Positions 34,030 to 45,660 of a stretch of DNA of 64,000 nucleotides are shown one piece after another. The notes beneath the pieces were generated by a model. It made no database searches. It saw only the letters and a list, made by a program, of their open reading frames with translations, and was not told the DNA's origin. The stretch is from NCBI GenBank assembly GCA_958298945.1, contig OY282607.1:75694868-75758867 (forward strand), given 5' to 3'. The DNA comes from Atherix ibis. Its lineage: Eukaryota > Arthropoda > Insecta > Diptera > Athericidae. The translations under genes and the position numbers were made by a program. Position 1 is the first letter of the stretch. Each line of letters opens with the position of its first letter.

Positions 34030-34177
34030 ACCGCCCGATGGAACTGCTGTCACAAAAGAAATTTACCATCGTGCAGTACATTCTTTTAGTAGCCTACTGT
34101 CAAGTTTCAGTCGATTGGCTTCATTAGTTTTGTTTTGAGAGCCTTTGAAAGCTAGCGTGTCGGTCGGTTGCACAAAA

Positions 34178-35227
34178 ATGGAAAAAGAACAATATCGTTC
34201 GGTGATTAGATTCTTGTTTTTGGGAGGGAAAACGGGCCGCAAAATCAAAGATCGCTTGGATGATGTGCATCGTGACTCTTCTCCTTCGATGGCGTCCGTC
34301 AAGAATTGGTTCAACGAGTTTGTTAGTGGCCGCACGTCGGTTTTTGATGAGCCACGCCCAGGTGCACCGAAAACGGCTGCTACGGAGGAAAATGTTAAAA
34401 AAGTCCACGATCTCGTGTTGGCAGACCGTCGGTTGAAGGTTCACGAGATAGCTGAGACTGTGGGCATCGCAGTAGGAACGGTGCATCATATTCTACACGA
34501 AGAACTGGGCATGAGAAAGCTGTCGGCGCGATGGGTGCCGCGTTTGCTCACACCGGAAAACAAGCGCAACCGTGAGACCACATCGGCAACGTGTTTGGCG
34601 CTGTTTCAGCGCAATCCAGCGGAGTTCTTGCATCGTTTCGTAACCGTCGACGAAACATGGATTCACTGGTACAAACCAGAGACCATGGAACAGTTGAAAC
34701 AGTGGACTTCCCTCGGCGAACGTGCTCCGAAGAAGGCGAAGACTGTTCGATCGGCCGGAAAGGTGATGGCCACCGTTTATTGGGATTCACAAGGTGTGAT
34801 CCACATCGATTACCTCGAGAAGGGTAAAACAATCACGGGGCGCTACTATGCTGACTTATTGGGCCGATTTGACATCGAATTGAAGCAAAAGCGGCCCCGC
34901 TTTGCGAAGAAAAAAGTGCTGTTCCACCACGACAACGCGCCGGCTCACACCTCCGCCGTCGCCATGGCCAAATTGGTCGAATTGCGCTACGAATTGCTGC
35001 CCCATCCACCGTACTCTCCAGATTTGGCCCCCTGTGACTACTTTTTGTTTCCAAACCTGAAAAAATCACTCGCCGGGAATAGATTTGGGTCGAATGAGGA
35101 GGTCATCGTCGCCACGGAGGCCTATTTTGCTTCCCTCGAGAAAATGTATTTTTTGGACGGGTTAAAAAAGTTAGAGCATCGCTGGGCCAAGTGTATCGAG
35201 CTTGAAGAAGATTATGTGGAAAAATAA
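34178..35227 (+). CDS. Mariner transposase, intact (C)
   Basis: A 349-residue DD34D transposase starting at the ATG at 34178 (MEKEQYRSV), the position equivalent to the start in the B copies; the frame is also open upstream to about 34145 but without a supported start. Residues 1-115 form the paired helix-turn-helix DNA-binding region. ARWVPRLL (117-124) is the linker motif. Catalytic aspartates are D158 (VTVDETW), D252 (HHDN) and D287 (SPDLAPCD), with 34 residues between the last two. The C-terminus, KCIELEEDYVEK, is the usual family ending. There are no stops or frameshifts. It probably could move C, and possibly B copies with near-identical ends; the latter is inference. Confidence 0.94.
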   Translation: MEKEQYRSVIRFLFLGGKTGRKIKDRLDDVHRDSSPSMASVKNWFNEFVSGRTSVFDEPRPGAPKTAATEENVKKVHDLVLADRRLKVHEIAETVGIAVGTVHHILHEELGMRKLSARWVPRLLTPENKRNRETTSATCLALFQRNPAEFLHRFVTVDETWIHWYKPETMEQLKQWTSLGERAPKKAKTVRSAGKVMATVYWDSQGVIHIDYLEKGKTITGRYYADLLGRFDIELKQKRPRFAKKKVLFHHDNAPAHTSAVAMAKLVELRYELLPHPPYSPDLAPCDYFLFPNLKKSLAGNRFGSNEEVIVATEAYFASLEKMYFLDGLKKLEHRWAKCIELEEDYVEK

Positions 35228-35263
35228 ATTGCCACCTTTCCAAAATTTTCGTTTTTCTTTTCT

Positions 35264-35291
35264 AGGCTAAGTACTTGTTGAATGACCCTCG
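35264..35291 (-). repeat. Right TIR of C
   Basis: 28 bp, perfect inverted partner of 34002-34029. Confidence 0.94.
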
Positions 35292-35293
35292 TA

Positions 35294-38200
35294 TTTTCAC
35301 CAAATAGAAAATAGCATATGAACTCAAGTATCCAAAAACGAATAAATGTCCATACAAAAATGGTAGTGGATTTATTTTGATGTCAAAAACCAAATTTATA
35401 TGAATCCAATTATAATAATCTAAGTATTAATTTAATAATATTAATAAGAATATTAACCAAAAAATATTTACCTTCCAAAAAAAAAAAAACATTTTTACTA
35501 TCTAACTAGTTGGGTGAGAACTTAAGTTTCTTAGATTATTTTCATGAGAAATTAAATAGAAATTGTGTTAAATTGAAAGGAAATGAAAATGTTAAGAAAA
35601 TGTAACCGAAAATAATATCCATTGAATTGCTGCAATTTATCGGATTTATTGAGATCAACGGAATATGTCACACAAGTACACATAAAAACAAAATGCCCTA
35701 TTAAATTTCTTAATATAACACACAAGAAAATATCACAAAGTTTTTTATTTCAGCTTTTGCAGTATTTCAGTCTTGTTTTATAATCAATTGCCAAGGTCAC
35801 AAGTTCCTTGAAGCGGATATTGACTAGACAGCAATTTTATTAAATAACTAATAATTTCGCCCGTCGAAAATGTTAAAGATCATAGTCATATACATATACA
35901 AAAAAACCAATACGTCTATCCATACAAACATACTCGTATATATTTTATATAAATTTATATTGAAAAGGCAGTAAGTACACGTGCTTATGAAGATTTGCTA
36001 CAATGTTCATTCAGCATAAAATTTGGTATGTTGTTCTTAATCAATATTTAGAAGACCTAAACTATTTTCTTTAATCTAGATTAAGAGCAGCACTTAATTT
36101 CGTTCCTTGCCTGTTCTATGTACATTTATTTCAAGATGAATATTGCCTCCCTCATTAGTCTTTTTGTCATTTCAAGGCGGATTACTACCGAAGAGGATGA
36201 ATATACACTTCTTAACATATACTATTGTCTCAATGGTTCCATGAATTTCAAGATGATAATATATAAATGCTCTTAATTTTGTATAAATATTCTTGAGTTA
36301 TGATTTGTCAAAGGCAAAAAACTAAACCAAAAGCCTCCACACATAACATATTGAACTATACGACTGCCACTGCCTAGTATGAACGAAAGGTTCCACAAAA
36401 TGGACCAATATATGGTCAATGAGCAAGCTTATTTTCAATGTTCCGTTTATAATTTAAGATAATATGTGATACTGGCATGATGATATATAGCTGTCGTTTT
36501 TAGTGATTTAGTGGCATCTTTTTTGCTGTTATCGTTAAAATAAATCTTTGAAATTTACCCTATGGTTATTTTTCTATATCATATCATGAAAAAGTATATG
36601 GAATTTCAAAAAATTTTGCTTGAACTGAAAATTTTGACATTTATTTGTATTTAGGCTATGAATAGAGGAAACTTTTCTAATATACTGCAAAAAAAGATTT
36701 TCATTTCTTTATAATATATTATGGTGAATTATGGTTTTTTTTTCTTCAAATAATAAATTTATCCTATAATACAAAGCGATAAGAATTTAATCAGAATTAG
36801 ATATTTTTTAGGAAAAAAGGGATCTACGTTTTTGTATCTTCAATTCGAACATAATAGTCGTAAGGATTATATATATTGAATGTAAAATATTACATTGGTG
36901 ATAATAATATTATTTTATTATACAGTGAAAAATTTAAGTATAATTTGAAATTACATTATTTAATTGACATTTGATAATGAATTCAAATGTAGAACTAAAT
37001 ATTACAATAATAAATTAAAAAATATCGCTGAAAACTAAAATTGTTTGGTCTTCTAAAATGGTATTACTATAATAAGTTCTAATAGATAACTACAACTTAA
37101 TATTTATTAAATGACATAGGATTGTTGTTAAATTAAAAACCAATATTCAATAGGGACGCATTTTTAAATTTGTTCTATTCGGTCCTGAATCGTCATTTAT
37201 TATTCTAATAAATTACATATATATTTGTTCTACTATTCCAATCCTATTTAAAAACGAGTCTTAAAACTTTTTATAAATATTTTTGTTTTACGGTGAATTA
37301 ACTTAAAAAAGATTAAAATTTCTGTAAAAAGAGTATTTCAATATTTTAATTGAATTTTTAGGGGCTTGTTCATGTAAAAAATAAATCTGGCGCAATTAAA
37401 ATCTTTATTTAAATCCTAACATATGGTGTCAACAGAAATAATTCTGTTGGAACCATATGTTAGGATCGTTCGGAACTGCCGGACAAATGAATTTTCTATC
37501 ATGGTCTGTTTATTCTACTCCAGAGATGTCTTAAGGATCATATCTTAAAGATCTTCGAATTAATATAGACCGATGACTCTATCGGTTATAATTGCAAATC
37601 AAAAAGTGCATCGAAGAGGATGTAATTGACGCTAATGCAACATGGTCAGATTCTTCGTTCCCCAAATTCGGCAATTCTGTTTAGTTGTGTATCCATTTAA
37701 AGGCAAATGTATTTGATTTCTTCTAATAATATTGTTTCAAAAAGTTGTCAATATTTGAGGATGTACGAATATATTGGCATATCCTATTATAATTCGTAGA
37801 CCAATTGAATCTTATATGTAAATATCTTTATATCATATTTCAAAATCTGTCTTCGATATTGCAGTTATACACATCTGAAGAATAAATCATCCGAAAACAT
37901 TAGAAAATTCAAAAATTCAAAAATATTCTTCGACTGATCATTAAAAGTCTTTTGTGAAAGACAAAAAAAAAAAACAAAAAGTAAAAACGCAAAAGTTACA
38001 AAAATTTTAAAAGCAGTTAGTCCAAGTTGGCTTAAGCTATATTATTAAAATAGTTTAAAGATGATTTTTTATTTTATCAAGAACATTTGATCCTTTATTA
38101 TTAATATTTTTTCTTGTTGATATAATATTCACGTACAAATTTGGTTTAAAATTATTTGTGCAAATTACATTCAACTATTAATTTATGTTCTAAAATAAAC

Positions 38201-41200
38201 AATCGATTTTCATTAAAATAATCGCAATTAAAACTATTTTCGTAATTTAAATGCATTTTTAATTGAAAATATTCGAATACATTCTAAATATTACTATCAG
38301 AATATAAACATTGAATTAAATATTTTCAAAAGGTTTTTTTTAATCATCTAGGTCAGTTTTTGTTATTTGAATATATTCTAAGTTGAATTGCTTAGATAAT
38401 TTGTTCCATGTAAAACAATATGTAGTCTTATATGAAGCTGCAATTCTTTGTGCGACTAAAAATTCAAACGTACTTACACTTCTTATTATGAAATTTTTTT
38501 GAAAAAATATTAAACAAAATATGCATACCCAATTCTAATACAAATATCATAGATATATGCATATGTTAGATAAAAACAATTCCATTTTGATATTTTATAC
38601 GACAATTTTCCATTTTTGAATATTGAATTAATTTACTGCACGTACAAACATTAAATTATTTCTTGTTATTATTTTATGTAAACTTCTTAGTTTTTATTGC
38701 ATTTATAATTGCAGAAATACGAACGACGATTAAATTTGACAGTTTTTCACAATTTTAGCATTAAATTGATTGCATTATTCTCTTTATGATTTCGTAAAGT
38801 TTAAACAATCTATAAGAAATGAAAAAAAAAACGAAATTTTCAATCAAGCTCAGATTGTTCGAGCACAATCTTAGTCACATGGTTGTGATCAGATAAAACT
38901 AAACAACGTTAATTTATTGAAAGCTAAAGAGTAGATATTTTCTATTTATCTTATTGTGTATATATTTATTCTTTTAAACAATCGTCTTTAGTCCGTTTTA
39001 TTTGCAAAGTCCTTATAGGACACTACCAAGCATAATGTGAGTCTATAGACATACGTATATATGTATATTGTACGTACTCGTGCACATCCATAAGGAAACC
39101 ATACTAGAAATGACTATTTATTCCTTATTTATGTACCTTTATCTATAAAATTATCTATTGATCAGCATTTGAAAATGTTTTGGACAGCAATTTTCTTTAA
39201 GTACTCTCTTCTATCTGAATTTAATGTGAAATGTTTTGAAGTTTGTTGTTGTGTCTTTTTGCTTAAATCAAAAACACAACTAGTTTCAGAATATCTACTG
39301 AATCCGAGCTATGATTCTTCGTTTTAGTTTTTTTATTATAGTAGATTGCATTTTATTACATTTGTATGCTATTATTTTCTTTTGTAATAAAACTATCTGC
39401 TTAATGAACTTATTTCACTGATGACCACATTTTGAATTGTTGACTCTACATTATTCGTAGTAATCAGTATAACTTTCAGAGATCTACAACAAGCGGTCAA
39501 TAAGATATCTAAATTGTATTAACTGAACTACACGCAGTGTACAGTATAGTTAAAATATAATTTCAAAGTGAAATGTCGTGAGATAATAGTAAAATGTATA
39601 TTCATATTGATTTCATTTTTAGTTTCAAAATTTCTTTGTATGTGAAAAAGTAGCACTACAACTAGCGGGTTTGTATCCTCTCGTCACGCTTTCGATTCTT
39701 CTAGTCAGCCAACACCTAAGTACTATACAGATATTAGTAATTATTTGCAACACAGAATATCGAAAATTAAAAATAGGGCCTACCGCCAATGTGCTCCCGG
39801 CAGGCTGAAATTGACGACGGATAATAATGTTCCTGGTAACATATCGGCATTATGGTCTTACAATCCTAGGTTTAAATTCATAGAGATCAAAAAATATCAA
39901 AAAATTGTGGTTTGCTTTATAAACCTATCAAAATAATCAAATAAGCTTTTTTATCGTATTATACTATTGATATCTATTAACTTCGTTAACTGAGAATGAA
40001 GCGCCAGCAAAAAAGTTTGAATGAATTACGAGAACATGGTAGTAAAGTGCAAGATTACGGCGGAACTTATGAGAACTTTTCCTATGAATTCTGAGCTTCC
40101 AGTAGACAATTATTACTTCAAAGTTTAAGCAAACGGAGAAATAAGATGGTCTCACTCAAAATGGTAAATCAAAATAATAAAATGTAAAATCTGACCAAAA
40201 TTTTTATTTCAATGTTCGTTTTAGTATTTTCAATGACCTTTTATTATTAGGCAATTTATTATTTTAGAAAATTTGTTTAATAATATTCCTCATATTTTTA
40301 ATAGAATTTTTTCGACTAAACCTAAATTTTTTTTTAAAGATTAATTTTTTAGAAATTTTTTCCATAAACATTCCAATCGATTGTCCTCATAAGATTTTTC
40401 GAAATATCATCAAATAGCATGTTATCGTATACAAATTTATAATAATTCGCTCAAAGTATCAATAATTTTTTTTAAAATTCTTCCACAATTTTCCAAAGCT
40501 TAAAAGTTTATAATATTTAAATAAATGAAAATCACAAACTCTATAATAATAAAATTTAAAATTTTTTTGTTCACATGTAATTTGGTTTCTAAATATTGCT
40601 TTTTATTGAAAGAGCTGCAAAATTTAAAACTCTTTCAAGCAAAAATATATAAAAATAGATTTTATTTATATATTGTAAATAAAAAAATTAATAATTTGCT
40701 TAATATTTTTATATACTCCAGTTGTGAATGAAAATATGATGAACCAAGGAAAAGTTACAGTACAGATATACTTACTCGTACAATTCAAGTATAATTTTTT
40801 CTAGTTATTCAGTGCAATGAAAGATAAAATACCTGAAAATAGAAAAAAAATAGAAAATTTTAAGGATATTTATATTTCAAGTATAATATCTATTAATATT
40901 TATATACAACTATGTATTATGATAGTCTAAGACTATTTCTTTATAATTTTTATAATAGAGATTTTTACCACACAAAAAAAAAATACAGCCAAGATTCGGT
41001 ATTTTCTAACAATTTCGTATAATATCCTTTCTACAACGTTGATATGTTTGCTCACCGATTGATAGTTCGATTAAATTTATTTCATTTTAACTGGTAAACA
41101 ATGTTGGCAGCGCGATAATATCGAATTCGAAATTTTAATTAATTTATTCGGAAAAAGTTCTTCTTATCATGACAAAAGTTTAACCACTAATACTATTTTA

Positions 41201-41506
41201 TTAAAGCAGTTTGTTTGTTACCAACTTAGTTGGTCTTCTTTGCGATTACACTTTTTAATTGTATTTACAAGATTTTAATCTAAAACGTAGACTCCTAGAT
41301 TTTTGATAATATATACAATACATATAAAATATATAAAAGAATAAGTCAGTACTCATTGTTATAATTTTCTTATTTCACAATCAGCTATACTGATAATCTT
41401 AAACGTGAAAGTTCTTGTTTACAGTTCTTAGTAGTGAAAATTTAAATTTTTTTCAATTTTCATAAAGTTTCCTATAAAACCATTGGAAAAGTTATATAAA
41501 TTTACA
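35294..41506. other. AT-rich DNA, no gene recognised
   Basis: Over 6 kb with no coding motif. It holds a 54-bp palindrome at 37413-37466, a less AT-rich patch at about 37450-37700 that I could not identify, another near 39660-39830, and octamers at 35931 and 40773. Confidence 0.5.
37413..37466. repeat. 54-bp near-perfect palindrome
   Basis: Outer arms ATCCTAACATATGGT and ACCATATGTTAGGAT are perfect; inner arms CAACAGAA and TTCTGTTG also pair, with small mismatches between them. It would fold as a long hairpin with almost no loop. Confidence 0.9.
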
Positions 41507-41508
41507 TA

Positions 41509-42775
41509 CGAGAGTCGTTCAATAAGTCCTTAGAAAAAGATAAAAAAAACTGTTTTCTAAAAAAAAAATTTTTTTATTTTTCAACACAATCTCCTTTTAG
41601 CTCTATACACTTTTCCAACCGTTTTTCCAAAATTTTTATCCCGTCCAAAAAATAGGATTTCGGAAGTTCTGCAAAATACTCATCCGTTTGAGCAATGACG
41701 TCCTCGTCGGAAGTGAACCGTCGTCCGCCAAGCCATTTCTTCAGATTGGGGTAAAGAAAATAGTCACTCGGGGCCAAATCTGGTGAATAAGCGGGATGCT
41801 GCCACAATTCCATTCTCAATTCCACAATTTTGGTCATGGAAACAGCGCAGGTGTGCACACGCGCATTGTCCTGATGCAAGAGGATTTTTTTCTTCTTCAA
41901 ATGGGGGCGTTTCTCTTTGATTTCCTCACTCAACCGTTGCAATAACGACGCGTTATACGCTCCTGTTATTGTTTTTCCTTTTTCCAAGTAGTCGATAAAA
42001 ATGATGCCCTGCGAATCCCAAAAGACCGTGGCCATCACCTTGCCGGCCGATGGCACAGTTTTTGCCTTCTTCGGAGCCCGTTCACCCTTGAAAATCCACT
42101 GTAATGACTGTCTCTTAGTTTCTGGAGTGTAGTAGTGTATCCAGGTTTCGTCCACAGTGACATATCGACGAAGGAATTCGGCAGGATTGCGTTGAAAGAG
42201 TGCCAACATAGCCTCAGAGTCCACTACATGATTGCGCTTATTCTCCTCTAAGAGCAAACGCGGCACCCATCTTGCCGAAATTTTTTTCACAGACAATTTT
42301 TCATGCAAAATTGAAGCGACTGTACCTTGTGATATGCCCGTGGCCTCAACTAATTCGCGCACTTAAATTCGCCGATCGTTTAAAATCAGATCGTGGATTT
42401 TGTCGATGATTTCAGGAGTAGACACCTCAACTGGGCGTCCTGAACGATGTTCATCTTTTGTGGATGAACGGCCACGTTTAAATTCATTCACCCAATTGTA
42501 AACCGTCGCAAACACAGGTGCAGATGTGCCATGAACTGCATCCAACTCGGCTTTGATTTCTTTCGGGCTTAAGCCTTTCAAATGGAGATGTTTGATGACA
42601 GCCCTAAACTCGCTTTTTTCCATTGTTATGCACAAATAAATGTCGTTAGCTTTAATCGACGATAGAAATGACCTACGCTATGGATCGAGCTGAATGCTAC
42701 TTACAAAAAAAAATCTTTACCGACACTACGAGCGCAATTTCTCGGATTTTCTAAGGACTTATTGGACGACCCTCG
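41509..42775 (-). mobile_element. Mariner family B, copy B3
   Basis: 1267 bp on the minus strand, with TA at 41507-41508 and 42776-42777. Inverted ends begin CGAGAGTCGTTCAATAAGTC (left) and CGAGGGTCGTCCAATAAGTC (right), each with one change from the family form. It is the best preserved B copy in gene structure and lacks the palindromic insertion of B1 and B2. Confidence 0.93.
41574..42623 (-). pseudogene. Mariner transposase B3, single nonsense mutation
   Basis: A 349-codon DD34D transposase frame from the ATG at 42621-42623 to the TAA at 41574-41576, interrupted once: codon 87 (42363-42365) is TAA where relatives have AAA (lysine of RRIKVRE), a single base change. Everything else is open: the helix-turn-helix region, the ARWVPRLL linker, the catalytic motifs VTVDETW, HQDNARVHT and SPDLAPSD, and the C-terminal KCIELKGDCVEK. 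The break falls inside the DNA-binding half, so neither fragment should work alone. It probably died recently. Confidence 0.93.
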
Positions 42776-42777
42776 TA

Positions 42778-44239
42778 TCCTTAGAAAGCTATTATTTAAA
42801 ATTCAGTGGATGAAGTTTTTAAAATATTGATAATGAAACATGAAATAGAAAATAGGTTATAGGAAAAAAAAGCTAGGATAAAATTTTATTATAAAATGAA
42901 AAAGATTAAGTCAAAAACTTATTTTAATAAATAATTTGAAAATTATTTTTTTTTTTATTCAGTACAATTTTCATTTGACATTATTTACATTAGAGAATAA
43001 ATTAAATGTTATTTATTGGTTGAATAGGGAAAAATTCGGTTCCAACAAGAAGCGAGTTAAGCGATTCTTTGACATCACTTCTTAATATACGGTCGTAATT
43101 CTAATTCACATATTGTAAAAAAAAAACATTCTTTATGGAATTGCAAAAACGAAATTTAAATATAAATTTTCCAAACAAGGAGAATTTTCTTCTTTTGCTT
43201 GTATATTTTCCTATCTTGACTACAATGGTAATGAAGGGCGTTATAGAATGGATTCTGAAACGAAATAATTTGTGAAACGATTTTCCTAAGAAAATAATAT
43301 TAAATAAATAAAAAATAAAACAGTAAAACAAGATAAATTGGAGTAGAAAAACAAAACAAATAAATATAAACAAATAAACAACAACAAATAAATAACAAGT
43401 AGGAAAATATGTAAAAGTAGAAAATATTAACAAGAGCCTACAGTCATTATTTTTGATAATAATATGATTTGATTCTTTAAATCCAAGTAGTACGGATATC
43501 TGTATCATAACGTCCATAAAAATGGAAAACTTTTTCCAAGACAATATATAAATGTGTAAGTACCACCCTTTCTGGCATAATACCCCATTCTATAGATTAC
43601 ATTACTAAACTACGAGTAATATAAAGTAAGAGAATTCGCTTACTGATGACAAAGTTTTCCTTTTAAAAACTCTACCAACTTGGGGCAAGTAATAATTCTA
43701 CATAAACAATCAAGGAGCAGGTGTTCAAATACATAGACATACTTTTAAATTACGCATTCAAAACTTATTCATATGGATTTCGAAAAGCATATGTGGTGTT
43801 TTATGGGATATTTCCTTCAAAAATATATTGAAATTAAATTAATCCAAAAAATACTGAATAAAGAAATTCTAGAAAGTAACGAATAAAGAGGGGGGGGAGG
43901 GTAGTGTAATATAATTTTAATGTTTGATAAGAAATCATTTTAAGCTTTAGATTCAATAACTTAATCAAATTATTTCCAATTTACACAGTTACAAATACAT
44001 TTGCTTCAATAAAATTATACTTTATAAATTGTATAAAAAAGAAATCAGTATTTAAACTGAAACTGTACATGATAATATTTAAAGCATTTTTTTGCACTAG
44101 GATTATTTTACTAATGATATTCCAGAATTGAGTTTATAAAAAATATTTTAAACAATATAAACAAGCGATGAATTATATTAATTTTATAAATTTTTCGAAA
44201 TAAAAACTACCAGTAATGATATCCAAAAAAAATATAAAA
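42778..44239. other. AT-rich DNA, no gene recognised
   Basis: A G-rich run (eight G, AGG, GG) lies near 43889-43901, unusual for this window. A 147-codon minus frame at 43101-43544 is rich in F, I and Y and looks compositional. One TACGAGTA octamer lies at 43611. Confidence 0.5.
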
Positions 44240-44257
44240 TTTGAATTCGTATTATTC

Positions 44258-45109
44258 GGGTATGTAGAACGCTTAAATTTCGGACCCCATCTGGACCACC
44301 TCAGAAAGAAAGTGGTTAGTACCACTGGATATCTGAGGAGGGTATTTAGGAGAGAATGGGGTATTCGGGGGAGGGCAATGCGAACACTGTACAAGGGTTT
44401 GTTTGTTGCGTGTATGGCGTATGGTGCCTGTGTATGGGGTGATGTAATGAGATTTAAGTATGCTAGAGACAGAATTAATAGTATTCAGCGGTTGGTTCTG
44501 TATGCATGTCTGAATGTTTGCAGGACAGTTTCCACCGATGCAATGCAGGTCTTACTGGGAGAAATCCCATGGGATCTAGAGGTGCTCCGTAGGAGTATTC
44601 TCTATCGGATGCGGTGTGACATTGTATTACTGGATAGCTGCCCTGTTCTAAACGAGGAAATTCGGGAACTTGGAGACCGCAAAAGACGGGCTCTTGTCCT
44701 GGATAGAATGTATGGAATTTGGCAGCAGCGCTGCGATGAGAGTGAGAAAGAGAGATGGACCCATAAGTTTACTTCATGTGTTAGATTTGCCTCGGCAAAC
44801 AAGTTTGAATGTGGTCTGTTCCTAGGCTATCTGATAACCGGGCATGGCAGTATAAATAAGTTCTTATATAAGAGAGAATTAAGTGAAAGAGAAGAGTGTC
44901 TGTGCGGCGCACCATAGGAAAGTGTATATCACCTCCTAGTAGATTGTGCTTTATATGAGGATCTCCGAGATTTGGATGTTTGTGGCATTAGAGTGAATGA
45001 AGGTCGAGTGGATCTGAGTGGTGAACTTGGTACACCCGAGAGGAGGGAATGTCTGGCTGAATTTTCCAAGGCACTCTTTGAAAGAAGATTAGGATTAATG
45101 AATAGGTAG
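44258..45109 (+). pseudogene. R1-like ORF2 C-terminal part
   Basis: The reading frame gives ERLNFGPHLDHLRKKV, then a long thumb/connection region (TLYKGLFVACMAYGACVWGD), and ends in a cysteine-histidine motif: C-L-C-G near 44900 followed by H-L-L-V-D-C, the C-x-C...H-x4-C type found near the C-terminus of R1-clade ORF2. The frame is broken by one TAG at 44915-44917, within that motif, where relatives probably have a glutamate codon. It then stays open to TAG at 45107-45109 after ERRLGLMNR. Polymerase motifs with the catalytic aspartates are missing through truncation. Confidence 0.8.
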
Positions 45110-45523
45110 GGAATGTGAAGGCGAGTGAAACGCAAGGTGGTTACAACTGGATGAAAGACCAAGGTCAATTCCAGTTGTGCTTTCGGGTCTTCGCAAACCC
45201 GCGTACCTGAGCTGGCTTAGCGGTGCCTAGGAATTTACAAGATTCCTTACCGTAGCTCAATGAGCGGAGTACAAACTAAAGTACTCTTAAAACAAAAATA
45301 GGTACTACGGGAATCGGGATGCCCCATGGTTTTAAAACACACTGTGCCCGATAATGGTGAGGCGCCGTAGGCAGCAACGTAGTGGCTGTGGTTGATACCC
45401 ATATCGCGGGTACGATCTCCGGATCGCAGGTGGGAGGTAACTGACAAATGTAGTAATGCATTGCAATGATCTCGGGTGTTGTCACTGCTAATGACAGCAG
45501 AGGTTTAGATAGTCCTCGCCACC

Positions 45524-45564
45524 AACAGTTGGAGTAGTCAGCTTGTAACTGACTACTGACTGTT
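45524..45564 (+). repeat. Stable hairpin in the LINE 3' UTR
   Basis: AGTAGTCAG (45533-45541) pairs perfectly with CTGACTACT (45549-45557) around a 7-base loop. An outer pair AACAGT (45524) / ACTGTT (45559) extends the stem across a small asymmetric bulge. Confidence 0.85.
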
Positions 45565-45660
45565 AACTATCATTTATGGTAGTGCGCTGATTGAGCGTAA
45601 TCTCAATCTCAATGGTCGTGGGCGACTGGTGCTATATTGTCTTAGGATGAGGTGTGGCAC

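Larger units (their letters stand above)
34002..35291 (+). mobile_element. Complete mariner element C
   Basis: A 1290-bp mariner flanked by TA at 34000-34001 and 35292-35293. The terminal inverted repeats are perfect over 28 bp (start CGAGGGTCATTCAACAAGTA). It carries one intact transposase gene. Its ends are nearly those of family B, and its protein is clearly related to B but distinct. It is visibly richer in G+C and CpG than the flanks and than the B copies, suggesting little decay since arrival. Confidence 0.94.
44240..45660 (+). mobile_element. R1-clade-like LINE, 3' end
   Basis: A 5'-truncated non-LTR retrotransposon. It keeps the end of the reverse transcriptase (thumb), the C-terminal zinc-knuckle region and about 550 bp of G+C-richer 3' UTR that contrasts sharply with the flanks. 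It starts inside the block resembling YLGV-VGERLNF-PH. The 3' limit is placed where composition falls back to AT-rich, near 45660; no poly(A) is evident. The UTR contains a strong hairpin at 45524-45564. Confidence 0.75.

Noticed and set aside
37450..37720. Possible old transposon coding patch
   Set aside because: Less AT-rich, but translations in all frames gave no recognisable motif.
43101..43544. 147-codon minus frame rich in F, I and Y with membrane-like character
   Set aside because: Low-complexity translation of AT-rich DNA; no start context, homologue-like motif or neighbouring exon seen.
45190..45480. GC-rich stretch considered as tRNA, rRNA or a host exon
   Set aside because: No cloverleaf or rRNA signature; position directly after the R1-like stop codon fits a LINE 3' UTR better.
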